NCBI GenBank assembly: GCA_946479745.1
Contig: CAMLGZ010000020.1
Location: forward strand, 11,510-75,509
Source of the DNA: an uncultured Pseudoxanthomonas sp.
GTDB lineage: Bacteria; Pseudomonadota; Gammaproteobacteria; Xanthomonadales; Xanthomonadaceae
DNA: 64,000 bases
Direction: 5' to 3'
Shown here: positions 56,509-64,000 of the stretch, one piece after another
How positions within the stretch are numbered: the first letter of the stretch is position 1
Layout of the letters: the number at the start of each line of letters is the position of its first letter
The notes under the pieces: model-generated
What the model was told of the DNA's origin: nothing
Seen by the model: the letters and a program-made list of their open reading frames with translations, nothing else
Databases searched by the model: none
Made by a program: the position numbers and the translations under genes

Positions 56509-57675
56509 ATGAACACCCCACTCCCCACCGTCCATCTCAAGAACGCCTGGCGTTCCAGCCACCCCTGGATCTTCCAGAAACTGGTGGCCAAGCCCGAACA
56601 GAAGCCCAAGCCCGGCACCATCGTCGATGTGATCGGCGTGGAAGGCGAATGGATCGGGCGCGGCTTCTACAACGGGCATTCGCGCATAGCCGTGCGCATC
56701 CTGGAAACCGATCCGGATGTCCCCGTCGATGCCGGCTGGTTCTCGCGCAAGATCGCCGCGGCGGTTTCCCTGCGTCGCGACGTGCTGAAGCTGGACGAAG
56801 TGTCCAACGCCTGGCGCGTGGTGCATGCCGAAGGCGACGGCCTGTCCGGTCTGGTGGTGGACCGCTACGACGATCTGCTGGTCGTGGAATTTTTCAGCGC
56901 GGGCATGTTCCGCCACCGCGATTGGATCTACGAAGCGCTGAAGGAACAGTTTCCCGGTGCGCGCTTCTACAGCTTCGCCGAAGAACACGTGCAGAAGCAG
57001 GAGAGCTTCGATTTCCGTGGCACCGAACCGCCGGCGCCGGCGATCATCACCGAGTACGGCGTGCGCTTTCGCGCCGACCCGGCCGGCGCGCACAAGACCG
57101 GCTTCTTCGCCGACCAGCGCGAAAACCGCGAATGGCTTTCGCATCAGGTCGCCGGCAAGCGCGTGCTGGATCTGTGCTGCAACACCGGCGGCTTCGGCGT
57201 GTACGCCAAGGTGCGCGGCGCCGAGGAAGTGGTGGGCGTGGATATCGACGAGGATGTGATCTCGATCGCCAAAGGCAACGCCAAGCTCAACGATGTGAAA
57301 CTGAAATTCGTGCAGGCCGACATCTTCCCGTGGCTGCGCGATGCGGGCAATGCTAAGGATCTGTACGACGTGGTGATCCTGGACCCGGCCAAGATGACCC
57401 GCGACCGCGAGCAGGTGATCGCCGCGCTGAAGAAATACCTGGACATGAACAAGCTGGCGCTGGGCGTGGTGAAACCGGGTGGGCTGTTCGCCACGTTCTC
57501 CTGTACGGGGCTGGTCAGCGAACAGGAATTCCTGGACATGCTGCGCCGTGCCGCGTATTTCTCCGGCCGCACCATCCAGATCCTGAAAGTCTCAGGTGCG
57601 GGCGCGGATCATCCGTTCATGGCGCATGTGCAGGAGTCGCGTTACCTGAAAGCGGTGTTCTGCCGCGTGGATTGA
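56509..57675 (+). CDS. rlmI: Class I SAM-dependent rRNA methyltransferase, RlmI-like
   Basis: 388 residues. N-terminal PUA-like domain (about 1-80; VHLKNAWRSSHPWIFQKLV, VEGEWIGRGFYNGHSRIAVR), RlmI-type middle, then Rossmann methyltransferase with motif I VLDLCCNTGGFGVYA and motif post-I VGVDIDEDVI. Motif IV reads LDPAKMTRD where RlmI usually has DPPKF; the catalytic-region Cys is in FSCTGLVSE. RlmI makes m5C1962 in 23S rRNA. The DPAKM change and the family's spread make the exact site uncertain. Followed by a shared bidirectional terminator. Confidence 0.85.
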   Translation: MNTPLPTVHLKNAWRSSHPWIFQKLVAKPEQKPKPGTIVDVIGVEGEWIGRGFYNGHSRIAVRILETDPDVPVDAGWFSRKIAAAVSLRRDVLKLDEVSNAWRVVHAEGDGLSGLVVDRYDDLLVVEFFSAGMFRHRDWIYEALKEQFPGARFYSFAEEHVQKQESFDFRGTEPPAPAIITEYGVRFRADPAGAHKTGFFADQRENREWLSHQVAGKRVLDLCCNTGGFGVYAKVRGAEEVVGVDIDEDVISIAKGNAKLNDVKLKFVQADIFPWLRDAGNAKDLYDVVILDPAKMTRDREQVIAALKKYLDMNKLALGVVKPGGLFATFSCTGLVSEQEFLDMLRRAAYFSGRTIQILKVSGAGADHPFMAHVQESRYLKAVFCRVD

Positions 57676-57715
57676 CGCGATTCCGGAAGCGAGGCGCGTC
57701 GCTTCGCGCCGGCGG

Positions 57716-57745
57716 AAAAAAAAGCGGGCCTTGGCCCGCTTTTTT
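57716..57745. terminator. Bidirectional terminator between rlmI and fabV
   Basis: AAAGCGGGCC-TT-GGCCCGCTTT stem with A-run on the left and T-run on the right, serving both convergent genes. Confidence 0.92.
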
Positions 57746-57763
57746 GTTGAATCACTACACGGC

Positions 57764-58981
57764 TCAGTTTTCGCCCGACAGCTCGATGCAATCGAATTTC
57801 ACGTCCGGGTCCACCTCGGCGTCGTAGTCGACGTCGCTGCGCTCGAAACCGAACAGCTTCAGGAATTCATGCTTGTAGTTGGCGTAGTCGGTCAGCTGGA
57901 ACAGGTTCTCGGTGGTGATCCGGGGCCATAGCGCCTTGGCCGCCGTCTGCACTTCGGGGCGCAGCTCCCAGTCGTCCAGGCGCAGGCGGTTCTCCTCGTC
58001 GACGGCCGCCGGTTGGCCGTCGGTGCGGTACATGCGATCACGGAACAAGCGGTCCAGCTGTTCGATGGTGCCCTCGTGCAGGCCCAGCTCCTTCATCACC
58101 TTGAACACGATGCTGATGTACAGCGGCATCACCGGGATCGCGGAGCTGGCCTGGGTCACCACCGACTTCAGCACCGCAACGTTCGCGCTTCCGCCGCTGC
58201 CCTGCAGGCGCTGGTTGAGGCGCTGCGCGGTGGTATCCAGGTCGGCCTTCGCGCGGCCCAGTGCGCCGTGCCAGTAGATCGGCCAGGTGATCTCGGTGCC
58301 GATATAGCTGAAGGCCACCGTGCGTGCGCCCGGCGCCAGCACGCCGGCCCGGTCAAGCGCGTCCAGCCACAGTTCCCAGTCCTGCCCGCCCATCACGGTG
58401 ACGGTGTCTTCGATTTCCTGCTCGGTGGCCGGTTCGATGACGGCCTGGGTGATGGCGTCCTTGTTGGTGTCGATGGCGGTGGAAACGTACGGCGCGCCGA
58501 TCGGCTTCAATGCCGAACGCTTCACCTCGCCGGTCGAGGGCAACTTGCGCACCGGCGAGGCCAGCGAATAGACCACCAGATCCACCTGCCCGCCCATCTC
58601 GGTCCTGATCAGTTCGATGACCTTGGCGCGCGCCTCGTCGGAGAACGCATCCCCATTGATCGAGCGGCTGTACAGACCTTCGGCCTTGGCGTACTTGTCG
58701 AAGGCAGCGGAGTTGTACCAGCCCGCGGTGCCGGCTTTCTTCTCGCTGCCCGGCTTCTCGAAAAACACGCCCAGCGTATCGGCGCCGAACCCGAATGCCG
58801 CGCTGATGCGCGCCGCCAAGCCGTAACCGCTGGACGCGCCGAGCACCAGCACCTTTTTCGGCCCGTCGGAGCGCACGCCCTGCGCGCGCGTGGCGGCGAT
58901 CTGGTCGCGCACGTTGAGCTCGCAACCGAGCGGATGGGTGGTGGTGCAGATGAAGCCGCGGACTTTCGGGTGAATGATCAA
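57764..58981 (-). CDS. fabV: Enoyl-ACP reductase FabV
   Basis: 405 residues, the right size for FabV. N-terminal [20 protein letters not shown], cofactor motif [16 protein letters not shown], and the active site [10 protein letters not shown] (Tyr-x8-Lys) near residue 236-245. These distinguish it from FabI. FabV is an NADH-dependent, triclosan-insensitive enoyl reductase of fatty acid synthesis, the main one in xanthomonads. C-terminal helix [19 protein letters not shown] is usual. Terminator shared with rlmI. Confidence 0.95.
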   Translation of the reverse strand: MIIHPKVRGFICTTTHPLGCELNVRDQIAATRAQGVRSDGPKKVLVLGASSGYGLAARISAAFGFGADTLGVFFEKPGSEKKAGTAGWYNSAAFDKYAKAEGLYSRSINGDAFSDEARAKVIELIRTEMGGQVDLVVYSLASPVRKLPSTGEVKRSALKPIGAPYVSTAIDTNKDAITQAVIEPATEQEIEDTVTVMGGQDWELWLDALDRAGVLAPGARTVAFSYIGTEITWPIYWHGALGRAKADLDTTAQRLNQRLQGSGGSANVAVLKSVVTQASSAIPVMPLYISIVFKVMKELGLHEGTIEQLDRLFRDRMYRTDGQPAAVDEENRLRLDDWELRPEVQTAAKALWPRITTENLFQLTDYANYKHEFLKLFGFERSDVDYDAEVDPDVKFDCIELSGEN

Positions 58982-59099
58982 CGTCGTTACCGGGGTAAGT
59001 GCCTGCGTCGCATCTTAGTGCCGCCGGGCCGTCGAAAGAAGACCAGGACCTACACACGTCAGCGTATGTTGCGTCGCCCCATGCGTTTCAGCCCTGCAA

Positions 59100-59127
59100 A
59101 GAAAAAGCGGGCCGTAAGCCCGCTTTC
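59100..59127 (-). terminator. Rho-independent terminator after the amino-acid permease
   Basis: AAAGCGGGC-CGTAA-GCCCGCTTT stem with TTTTTCTTT on the minus strand. Confidence 0.88.
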
Positions 59128-59154
59128 GCATGTCCCGCCGCGCATTCAGGCCCG

Positions 59155-60576
59155 CTATGCGTCGCCGCCCTTGGCCAGCAAGCTGGCGCGCCGCCCGTAA
59201 GCCAGATACGCCACGATGCCGATCGCGTTCCACACCAGGAACCACAGCTGCGTCTTCTGCGGCAGGCTCCAGAACAGATACAGGCAGCCGAAGATCGCTA
59301 TCGGCCCGACCACCCATGCCAGCGGCGTGCGGAACACGCGTTTGCGCGACGGGTCGCGCTTGCGCAGCACCAGCAGGCATACCGATACGGCGATGAAGGC
59401 GGCCAGGGTGCCTGCATTGGCCAGTGCGGCGATTTCGTCCAGGCGCGCCACACCGGCCAGCGCGGCGACCAGGACCGCGGTGAACAGCGTGGTGGCGATG
59501 GGCGTGCCGGTTCGCTTGTTCACCTTCGACAGGCCGCGCGGCAGCAGGCCGTCGCGCGACATCACGAAGAAGATGCGGCTCTGTCCGTACAGGAACGCCA
59601 GCAGCACCGTCGGCAGCGCGATGACGGCGGCGGCGGCGATGATCGTGGCCGCATTGCCTTGCTTGAGTTCGCGCAGGATCAGCGCCAGAGGTTCGGGACT
59701 GTTGCCAAAAACGGTGTAACTGAGCGCGCCCACCGCGGCCAGCGCCACGATCATGTAGATCAAAGTGCAGCCGACCATGGAGCCAACGATACCGATGGAA
59801 AGATCGCGTTCCGGGTTCTTGGTTTCTTCGGCAGCGGTGGAGATCGCATCGAATCCGTAGAAAGCGAAGAAGATGATCGCTGCGGCCGCCATCACCCCGC
59901 GTTCCACGCCGTCGGCCCCCATCGACTTGGCGAAACCGAACGGCATGAACGGGTCCAGCCGCGCAGCATCGAAATGCGGCAGCGCAATGGCCACGAAGAT
60001 CGCCAGCGCGATCACCTTCACCACGACTAACACCGCATTCAACGTGGCGCTTTCGCGTGTGCCGGCCATCAGCATGCCGGCGACCACGAACACAATGGCC
60101 ACCGCCGGCAGATTGATCAGGCCGCCGGCGTGCGGCCCGGCGGTCGCCCAGAGCGGCAGGTCCACGCCCAGGCCTTTCAGGAAACCCACGGCGTAGCCGG
60201 ACCACCCGACCGCCACCGTACTCACCACCAGCGAGTACTCCAGGATCAGGCTCCAGCCCACGATCCAGGCCAGCGTTTCGCCCAGCACAATGTAGCTGTA
60301 GGTATAGGCGCTGCCGGCGGCCGGCATCATGGTGGCCATCTCGGCATAGGCCAGCGCCGCGCAGGCGCAGACGATGCCGGCGATGGCGAAGGACAGCAGC
60401 ACTGCGGGCCCGGCCAGGTTGGCGCCGACGCCGATCAGGGTGTAGATGCCGGTGCCGACGATGGCGCCGATGCCCAGTGCGATCAGATGCGGCCAGCTCA
60501 GGGTGGGAACCAGTCGCCGGCCTTCCTCGTGCACGGTCACCTGGTCAATCGATTTGCGCCTGAGCCAAGATTGCAT
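59155..60576 (-). CDS. APC-family amino acid permease
   Basis: 473 residues with about 12 hydrophobic helices. First helix HLIALGIGAIVGTGIYTLIG carries the unwound GxG substrate motif of the LeuT fold, followed by GPAVLLSFAIAGIVCACAAL. Characteristic FFAFYGFDAISTAAEETKNP is the CAT/YhdG-type signature, suggesting cationic amino-acid or polyamine import. The last region, ending RRASLLAKGGDA, is cytoplasmic. The N-terminal MQSWLRRKSIDQVTVHEEGR is cytoplasmic and basic. Substrate not readable. Confidence 0.9.
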   Translation of the reverse strand: MQSWLRRKSIDQVTVHEEGRRLVPTLSWPHLIALGIGAIVGTGIYTLIGVGANLAGPAVLLSFAIAGIVCACAALAYAEMATMMPAAGSAYTYSYIVLGETLAWIVGWSLILEYSLVVSTVAVGWSGYAVGFLKGLGVDLPLWATAGPHAGGLINLPAVAIVFVVAGMLMAGTRESATLNAVLVVVKVIALAIFVAIALPHFDAARLDPFMPFGFAKSMGADGVERGVMAAAAIIFFAFYGFDAISTAAEETKNPERDLSIGIVGSMVGCTLIYMIVALAAVGALSYTVFGNSPEPLALILRELKQGNAATIIAAAAVIALPTVLLAFLYGQSRIFFVMSRDGLLPRGLSKVNKRTGTPIATTLFTAVLVAALAGVARLDEIAALANAGTLAAFIAVSVCLLVLRKRDPSRKRVFRTPLAWVVGPIAIFGCLYLFWSLPQKTQLWFLVWNAIGIVAYLAYGRRASLLAKGGDA

Positions 60577-60655
60577 GCGTGCCCCTGGGATTGCCGATAG
60601 AAAGGTGGCACATAGTGGCGCATCGGCCGCGACGATGCGATCTGCACTGCCGCGA

Positions 60656-61132
60656 TCAGCCGCCCGGCGGCAGGTAAGGGCCCTTGGTTTCGCCCCAGCC
60701 CCAGCGCGGCATCGGCGCGTTTTCGTCCGCCTCCGCCCCGTCCTGGGAATTGATCACCGCCAGCCGCGATCCCCATTCCAGATAGCCGACCAGGGCGGAA
60801 CGGAACTCGGGATCGTCCGGCAGCCCCAGTTCGTCGGCGGTCTCCAGCAGCAGCGCCACCCATTCGCGCCGCTGAGTCTGGCTCAGGTGCCGGTTGAGGT
60901 GCTGGCGGATCATGTGCGGGTGCCCGCCGTGAGTGGCCGAGTACTCCGCCGGCCCGCCCAGCACTTCGGCCAGGAACGCGGCGACGTGTTGCGGGTGCTC
61001 GCTGTCCATGTGGGCGAAGATCGGGGCCAGGATTTCGTTGTCGTGCACGCGTTGGTAGAAGCGCGCAGTCAGACGGTTGAGGGCGGTGATGCCGCCGGCC
61101 CATTGGTAGAGGGTGGGAACGGAATTGGTCAT
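60656..61132 (-). CDS. Group II truncated haemoglobin
   Basis: 158 residues. Short globin with LYQWAGGITALNRLTARFYQ, AAFLAEVLGGPAEYSATHGG, the proximal-helix region GHPHMIRQHLNRHLS (heme proximal His) and the invariant Trp-Gly of group II, VGYLEWGSRLAVIN. Binds heme and O2/NO, likely in stress or NO detoxification. Slightly longer than the usual ~135 residues because of a Pro/Trp C-terminal tail (PMPRWGWGETKGPYLPP). Divergent from nothing; leftward like its neighbours. Confidence 0.9.
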   Translation of the reverse strand: MTNSVPTLYQWAGGITALNRLTARFYQRVHDNEILAPIFAHMDSEHPQHVAAFLAEVLGGPAEYSATHGGHPHMIRQHLNRHLSQTQRREWVALLLETADELGLPDDPEFRSALVGYLEWGSRLAVINSQDGAEADENAPMPRWGWGETKGPYLPPGG

Positions 61133-61191
61133 ATGCAGATCTCAGAGGGCATTCGCGGTTTCATGATGGCGTCATCGCACTGTTTTTGCTT

Positions 61192-61320
61192 TGCCCCCTT
61201 TTGCAAAGGGGGCTTACGGGGGATTTGCTCTTGATCCTGCCTTTGTCTGTTGCCTTTAGAAGCAAGATCAAGATCAAGAGCAAATCCCCCTCAATCCCCC
61301 TTTTGCAAAGGGGGAGGCAA
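61192..61320. repeat. CTCTTGATC-type inverted repeat
   Basis: CCCCTTTTGCAAAGGGGG left and its inverse at the right, with GGGGGATTTGCTCTTGATC and AAGATCAAGATCAAGAGC in the arms. Two to three TCTTGA units are seen on the right arm, against nine in the 7741 array. Confidence 0.85.
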
Positions 61321-61354
61321 AAGCGCATTGCTCACTCGATCATGAGGCGGGCGC

Positions 61355-61747
61355 TCATGCGCCAGGCGTTTCGTTGGTCACCCTGTAGGCGTCGCCTTTC
61401 TGCGGATCTATCGGCCGGATCTCGTAGAACAGGCCGTACTGCATGCACGGATTCTGCGCGGCCAGTTGCGCGGCTTCTTCCAGGCTGTGCGCCAGGATGA
61501 ACCAGTAGCCGCCCACGACTTCCTTGGATTCTCCGAAAGGTCCGTCGGTTACCGTGCGCTTTTTGGAAACGGTCGCGCCGGGCGTATCCAGCCGCTGGCC
61601 GGTCTTCATTTTTCCTTCGGCGATCATCCGTTCCAGCCAGCCGTAGAACTCGTCGATGGCCATCTGGATGTCCGCGGGTGCGGCGTCCTTGTCCCATTGG
61701 CCGCGGGAGAGGACCAGGTATTCGGAGGGTGCGGTTTGTTCGGTCAT
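61355..61747 (-). CDS. YciI-like domain protein
   Basis: 130 residues. Strand/helix pattern of the YCII ferredoxin-like family: YLVLSRGQWDKDAAPADIQM, TVTDGPFGESKEVVGGYWFI, AHSLEEAAQLAAQNPCMQYG (usual KPF/DPF and P-x-M segments replaced). Members are small dimeric proteins, sometimes linked to sigma-70-like ECF/anti-sigma neighbours, not seen here. Function unknown. Not obviously part of the cassette array to its right. Confidence 0.82.
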   Translation of the reverse strand: MTEQTAPSEYLVLSRGQWDKDAAPADIQMAIDEFYGWLERMIAEGKMKTGQRLDTPGATVSKKRTVTDGPFGESKEVVGGYWFILAHSLEEAAQLAAQNPCMQYGLFYEIRPIDPQKGDAYRVTNETPGA

Positions 61748-61809
61748 GGCTTTTCCAGGGAGGCGGCATTGACGCGCAGGTGATTAACGTATTGGGTGAA
61801 TCGGAATTC

Positions 61810-61909
61810 GTAGGGCGGGTTGACCCGCTTCGCTGTTGGAAGCTAACCCACCTTGCGGCGCACAAGGTATCCCTTTTCGGGCCGGAAGGCGGGTTAAAAC
61901 CCGCCCTAC
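61810..61909. repeat. GTAG-REP pair, GGGCGGGTT family, with GAATTC flanks
   Basis: GTAGGGCGGGTTGACCCGC and inverse ending GGGTTTTAACCCGCCTTCC complement/CTAC at 61906-61909. Symmetry extends outward to ATCGGAATTCG and CGAATTCCGAT, between the YciI and VOC genes. Confidence 0.85.
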
Positions 61910-61925
61910 GAATTCCGATCAACGG

Positions 61926-62306
61926 CTAATCCCATTGGTTCGCGTTTTTAGGGAAGCCGGGCCGCTGGACGCGGACCACGCAGAATCGCTGCCCGGTGGG
62001 GGCCTGCATCACCACCCACCGTTCCAGGCGGCTGATCACGCTGGCGCCCAGTTTTTCCAGGCGGGCCACTTCGGCGGGAATATCGTCGGTTTCGATGTCG
62101 ATGTGGACCCTGCTTTCGTGCTCGACGCGTTGGATCTGCACGATAGGTTCGTCGGGCGGCGTTTCCAGCATGCGGTAGTTGCCGCGGGTGCCGGGGTGAT
62201 CGGGGTCCATCGCGCGGCCCAATGCGCCGGCCCAGAAGCTGGCGGCCTGATCGACATCGGGGGTGTTGCAATCGATCAGCAGGGCGCAGAGTCGGGAGTG
62301 ATGCAT
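61926..62306 (-). CDS. VOC-superfamily (glyoxalase-like) protein
   Basis: 126 residues. beta-alpha-beta-beta-beta modules: LCALLIDCNTPDVDQAASFW (start), MLETPPDEPIVQIQRVEHES, RVHIDIETDDIPAEVARLEK and LERWVVMQAPTGQRFCVVRV. His in RVHIDIE and Glu/Gln in the strands may bind metal. Glyoxalase/dioxygenase/bleomycin-resistance fold, function not specified. SD GGAGG upstream of ATG 62306. Downstream of an attC-like junction, so it may be host flank rather than a cassette. Confidence 0.85.
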   Translation of the reverse strand: MHHSRLCALLIDCNTPDVDQAASFWAGALGRAMDPDHPGTRGNYRMLETPPDEPIVQIQRVEHESRVHIDIETDDIPAEVARLEKLGASVISRLERWVVMQAPTGQRFCVVRVQRPGFPKNANQWD

Positions 62307-62360
62307 GGGCTTACCTCCAGGTTTGGGTATCGAGGCCAGATCGGCTGAGCGAATGAAATA

Positions 62361-62615
62361 CTAGACGACGCTCATTACATCGGCCGCTCGCCGAACCTCG
62401 CTGAATCTCCAGCTGCTTGCATCACCGCTTACTTCGAGATGACCAGCCAGAATGAGTTCATTGACCCGGCTTGCGACAAATCCCGCATCGTCCTCACTTT
62501 CGGGGAAATCCAGCTCTTGGTCGGCAAGGGCTTTCGCGATAACCATTGCAACCTTCTGCCAATTGGAATCAACAGAATTGAGGATGAATTGGTCGAGCTT
62601 GCTTACTGCAGTCAT
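62361..62615 (-). CDS. Hypothetical small protein, candidate integron cassette gene
   Basis: 84 residues (MTAVSKLDQFILNSVDSNWQ...RRAADVMSVV). The pattern resembles the C-terminal domain of DUF3658 (short winged-helix-like, acidic EESEDDAG region), low confidence. Preceded on the minus strand by GCCTAACAATTC...GCTAGGC and followed by TAGTATTTCATTCGCTCAGC, which is attC-like. AT-richer than the genome core. Confidence 0.6.
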   Translation of the reverse strand: MTAVSKLDQFILNSVDSNWQKVAMVIAKALADQELDFPESEDDAGFVASRVNELILAGHLEVSGDASSWRFSEVRRAADVMSVV

Positions 62616-62620
62616 GTGCC

Positions 62621-62650
62621 GCCTAGCGGTTGAATTCAGAATTGTTAGGC
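62621..62650 (-). other. attC-like recombination site remnant
   Basis: On the minus strand GCCTAAC (RYYYAAC) begins the site and GCTAGGC (near GTTRRRY) ends it, with AATTCTGAATTC between. The upstream cassette gene's TAA stop lies in GCCTAAC, as is typical. At 30 bases it is shorter than a full attC. Confidence 0.55.
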
Positions 62651-62944
62651 GTCACCAGCATTACCAGGAAGCACATGCTTGCAATAGCGCCACTCATCGA
62701 CGGACTGGTCATCCAGATATACGTCTGGCTTGGGCAGAAAGCCCACAAAGCAATCCTGTATCCCGAGTTCGACAGCCGACGACTGAGCATACTCCGCTCC
62801 GCCCGAGCTCCAAAGGTAGAGCATCGAGCCTTGCTCATAGAGCTCGCGAATGCGAGTAATGACGGAAGGCATGGGGATACGCTTGGATCCGAACGAGCGG
62901 ATCAAGGTGTCATCTACATCGACGAATATGACGCGTTTCTTCAT
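62645..62944 (-). CDS. HAD-like hydrolase, candidate integron cassette gene
   Basis: 99 residues. HAD motif I FVDVDDTLIRSFGS (DxDxT) near residue 8 and a likely motif II SSG in YLWSSGGAEYAQSS; motif IV/III KPDVYLDDQSVDEW. Small HAD of the NIF/phosphatase-like type. Start ATG 62944 lies a few bases after a CATAGGC-type core. Stop TAA overlaps the next site's GCCTAAC. Confidence 0.68.
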   Translation of the reverse strand: MKKRVIFVDVDDTLIRSFGSKRIPMPSVITRIRELYEQGSMLYLWSSGGAEYAQSSAVELGIQDCFVGFLPKPDVYLDDQSVDEWRYCKHVLPGNAGDA

Positions 62945-62986
62945 GTGATGCCTATGGCTTGAATGAACTGCCGGGCGCCAGTCAAC
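62945..62986 (-). other. attC-like remnant with TTCATTCAAGCC
   Basis: The minus strand reads GGCAGTTCATTCAAGCCATA then GGC before the next ATG. TTCATTCAAGCC is a word often seen in attC sites of mobile integrons. The first core is degenerate (CCCGGCA). Confidence 0.5.
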
Positions 62987-63436
62987 TCACCGATAAGTGG
63001 CCCCGGGTGCCCAGTACTCCTCGAGGGCAATCATAGCCGGCTCCTTCCAAGCCGACTCCTCCGAAAATGCGAGTTGATCCAGCGTGGCGACGATCGCGGT
63101 TTCCTCGGCCGGGGTAAGCACGCCGAAGCGAGGTGGAGTGCGGTCAGGAGGGCGCAGCGAATACAGAAACGCATCTATCGCGTTCGACTTCGGACTGGCG
63201 ATTTTGTCCAGGGCGTAACGCAGCAAGTGCGGCAGATAAAAGCGCCAGGACTCCGCGTCAAGGTGGGAGATTCCCCAGAAGTACATCTCAAAGTACTCCG
63301 GCGTGATCTGGTCAAGTACCTCATCGAACGGAGGTACGGGCGCGTGATCGTCGACTGCGTTGCCGCCACGAAGCGACATAGCTGGAGCAGCGGGGAGATT
63401 GCCAAACGTATTTGATAAGTTGGTTCTGCTTTCCAT
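62987..63436 (-). CDS. Hypothetical protein (DUF6714-like), candidate cassette gene
   Basis: 149 residues. Central ISHLDAESWRFYLPHLLRYA with RGGNAVDDHAPVPPFDEVLD suggests the DUF6714 group, from pattern only. No signal or membrane helix. ATG 63436. Upstream is CTAATTCAGCGACCGGCG, which resembles the right half of an attC. Confidence 0.58.
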   Translation of the reverse strand: MESRTNLSNTFGNLPAAPAMSLRGGNAVDDHAPVPPFDEVLDQITPEYFEMYFWGISHLDAESWRFYLPHLLRYALDKIASPKSNAIDAFLYSLRPPDRTPPRFGVLTPAEETAIVATLDQLAFSEESAWKEPAMIALEEYWAPGATYR

Positions 63437-63460
63437 GGCGCCGGTCGCTGAATTAGTGGG

Positions 63461-63607
63461 TAGCGTAGCCTGCGTAGAGCGCAGCGAAACCCGGACGTGC
63501 GATCTAACTATGAGATAGTTTGCGACGGCTCGCAGGGCAAATCAGCCGTGAGTGACAAGGACCCGCCCAGAGCCCCGGGTTTCGCTGCGCTCTACCTGGG
63601 GCTACGT
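63461..63607. repeat. Inverted repeat with CAGCGAAACCCGG arms
   Basis: GTAGAGCGCAGCGAAACCCG near 63473 and CCGGGTTTCGCTGCGCTCTAC near 63577-63597 in inverse, with about 80 bases between. It seems to have replaced the attC expected after the gene at 63602-63940. Confidence 0.7.
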
Positions 63608-63940
63608 CAATTGCCGATAAGAGTGAAATTCCACCTCAGAGCCATAAACAATTTCTCCTCGATTTATTCGCTGCTCAAGAATATCTAGCTGTTTGAAAAT
63701 GATCCGGTAATGCCGCCGCCAATGAATAAGGACAGGAACACCCAGAAGTACAAATATCCCGACAATCAGCCCAGATACGGCAAGACTGGGAACCTTGAGG
63801 TAGTAGATGATCAGGGCGACTGTTAGTCCGGCGACAATCGGAGTAAGCACAGCGGCAATCATGACCCTGCGACGAAGTCGACTGACTACGACCCTGACCG
63901 TAGCTAAATCTTCTGCACGAATTACGTCGTCATTGCTCAT
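63602..63940 (-). CDS. Hypothetical membrane protein, candidate cassette gene
   Basis: 112 residues. Two membrane helices (MIAAVLTPIVAGLTVALIIY and LAVSGLIVGIFVLLGVPVLI), basic between. The ATG at 63940 is four bases after GTTAGGC on the minus strand, the textbook cassette entry junction. The last codons run into the inverted repeat at 63461-63607. No family recognised. Confidence 0.6.
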   Translation of the reverse strand: MSNDDVIRAEDLATVRVVVSRLRRRVMIAAVLTPIVAGLTVALIIYYLKVPSLAVSGLIVGIFVLLGVPVLIHWRRHYRIIFKQLDILEQRINRGEIVYGSEVEFHSYRQLT

Positions 63941-63990
63941 GGCGGCCTAACGCCTTATGTCTTCGAATTTCCGTACTGTAAGCGCCGAGA
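63941..63990 (-). other. attC-like site at the right edge
   Basis: Minus-strand CATAAGGCGTTAGGCCGCCA just upstream of the ATG, with GAAATTCGAAG further out. GTTAGGC (63945-63951) is a perfect GTTRRRY core. The left core would lie beyond the window. Confidence 0.55.
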
Positions 63991-64000
63991 GCCCGGCGTG

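Overview
The window looks like the chromosomal origin region of a GC-rich gammaproteobacterium of the Xanthomonadaceae/Lysobacteraceae (Xanthomonas, Stenotrophomonas, Lysobacter, Luteimonas or Pseudoxanthomonas relatives). The basis is the gene order rpmH-rnpA-yidC-mnmE read leftwards and dnaA-dnaN-recF-gyrB read rightwards, then a TonB-ExbB-ExbD cluster next to pdxJ. A DnaA starting [14 protein letters not shown], FabV as enoyl-ACP reductase, two TonB-dependent receptors and many GTAG-headed palindromic repeats (REP elements of the type known from Stenotrophomonas and Xanthomonas) fit the same group. Genus cannot be fixed from the sequence alone.

Layout. 1-13.4 kb: 3'-truncated hrpB helicase gene with an in-frame repeat insertion, a secreted endonuclease, tatD, panE, a yadGH-type ABC exporter, a ferredoxin reductase, and a translationally coupled peptidase/NatAB-type ABC operon. 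13.8-18.9 kb (minus strand): a lipoprotein with a TonB C-terminal domain, mnmE, yidC, rnpA, rpmH. 19.2-25.9 kb: dnaA, probable oriC, dnaN, recF, gyrB, with three parS-like palindromes. 25.9-32.0 kb: CPBP protease, M48 protease, TPR protein, tonB, exbB and three exbD genes. 32.0-35.9 kb: pdxJ, cls, a radical SAM protein. 36-39.6 kb: an AT-richer accessory patch with a DUF4189 protein, unrecognised membrane/lipoproteins, duplication scars and decayed genes. 39.7-45.5 kb: 2OG-Fe(II) oxygenase, a two-component system, and a small operon of paired NIPSNAP and 'HDFDF' proteins with a WYL regulator. 45.8-61.7 kb: TonB-dependent receptors, phhA with a divergent Lrp regulator, epimerase, chitinase, rhomboid, rRNA methyltransferase, fabV, amino-acid permease, truncated haemoglobin and YciI. 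61.9-64 kb: a VOC protein, then four small unrelated minus-strand genes separated by attC-like sequences, which look like a decayed integron cassette array.

How it fits together: the centre is the replication/segregation core (DnaA, clamp, RecF, GyrB, oriC, parS). On its flanks are protein/RNA biogenesis genes (YidC, RNase P, L34, MnmE) and an energy-transduction module (TonB/ExbB/3xExbD) that would power the two TonB-dependent receptors in the window. At least six families of inverted repeats fill the intergenic spaces. Several of them intrude on genes: four genes take their TAG stop codon from the GTAG head of such a repeat, and hrpB carries about 40 codons made of repeat. No tRNA, rRNA, CRISPR array, insertion sequence or prophage was seen.
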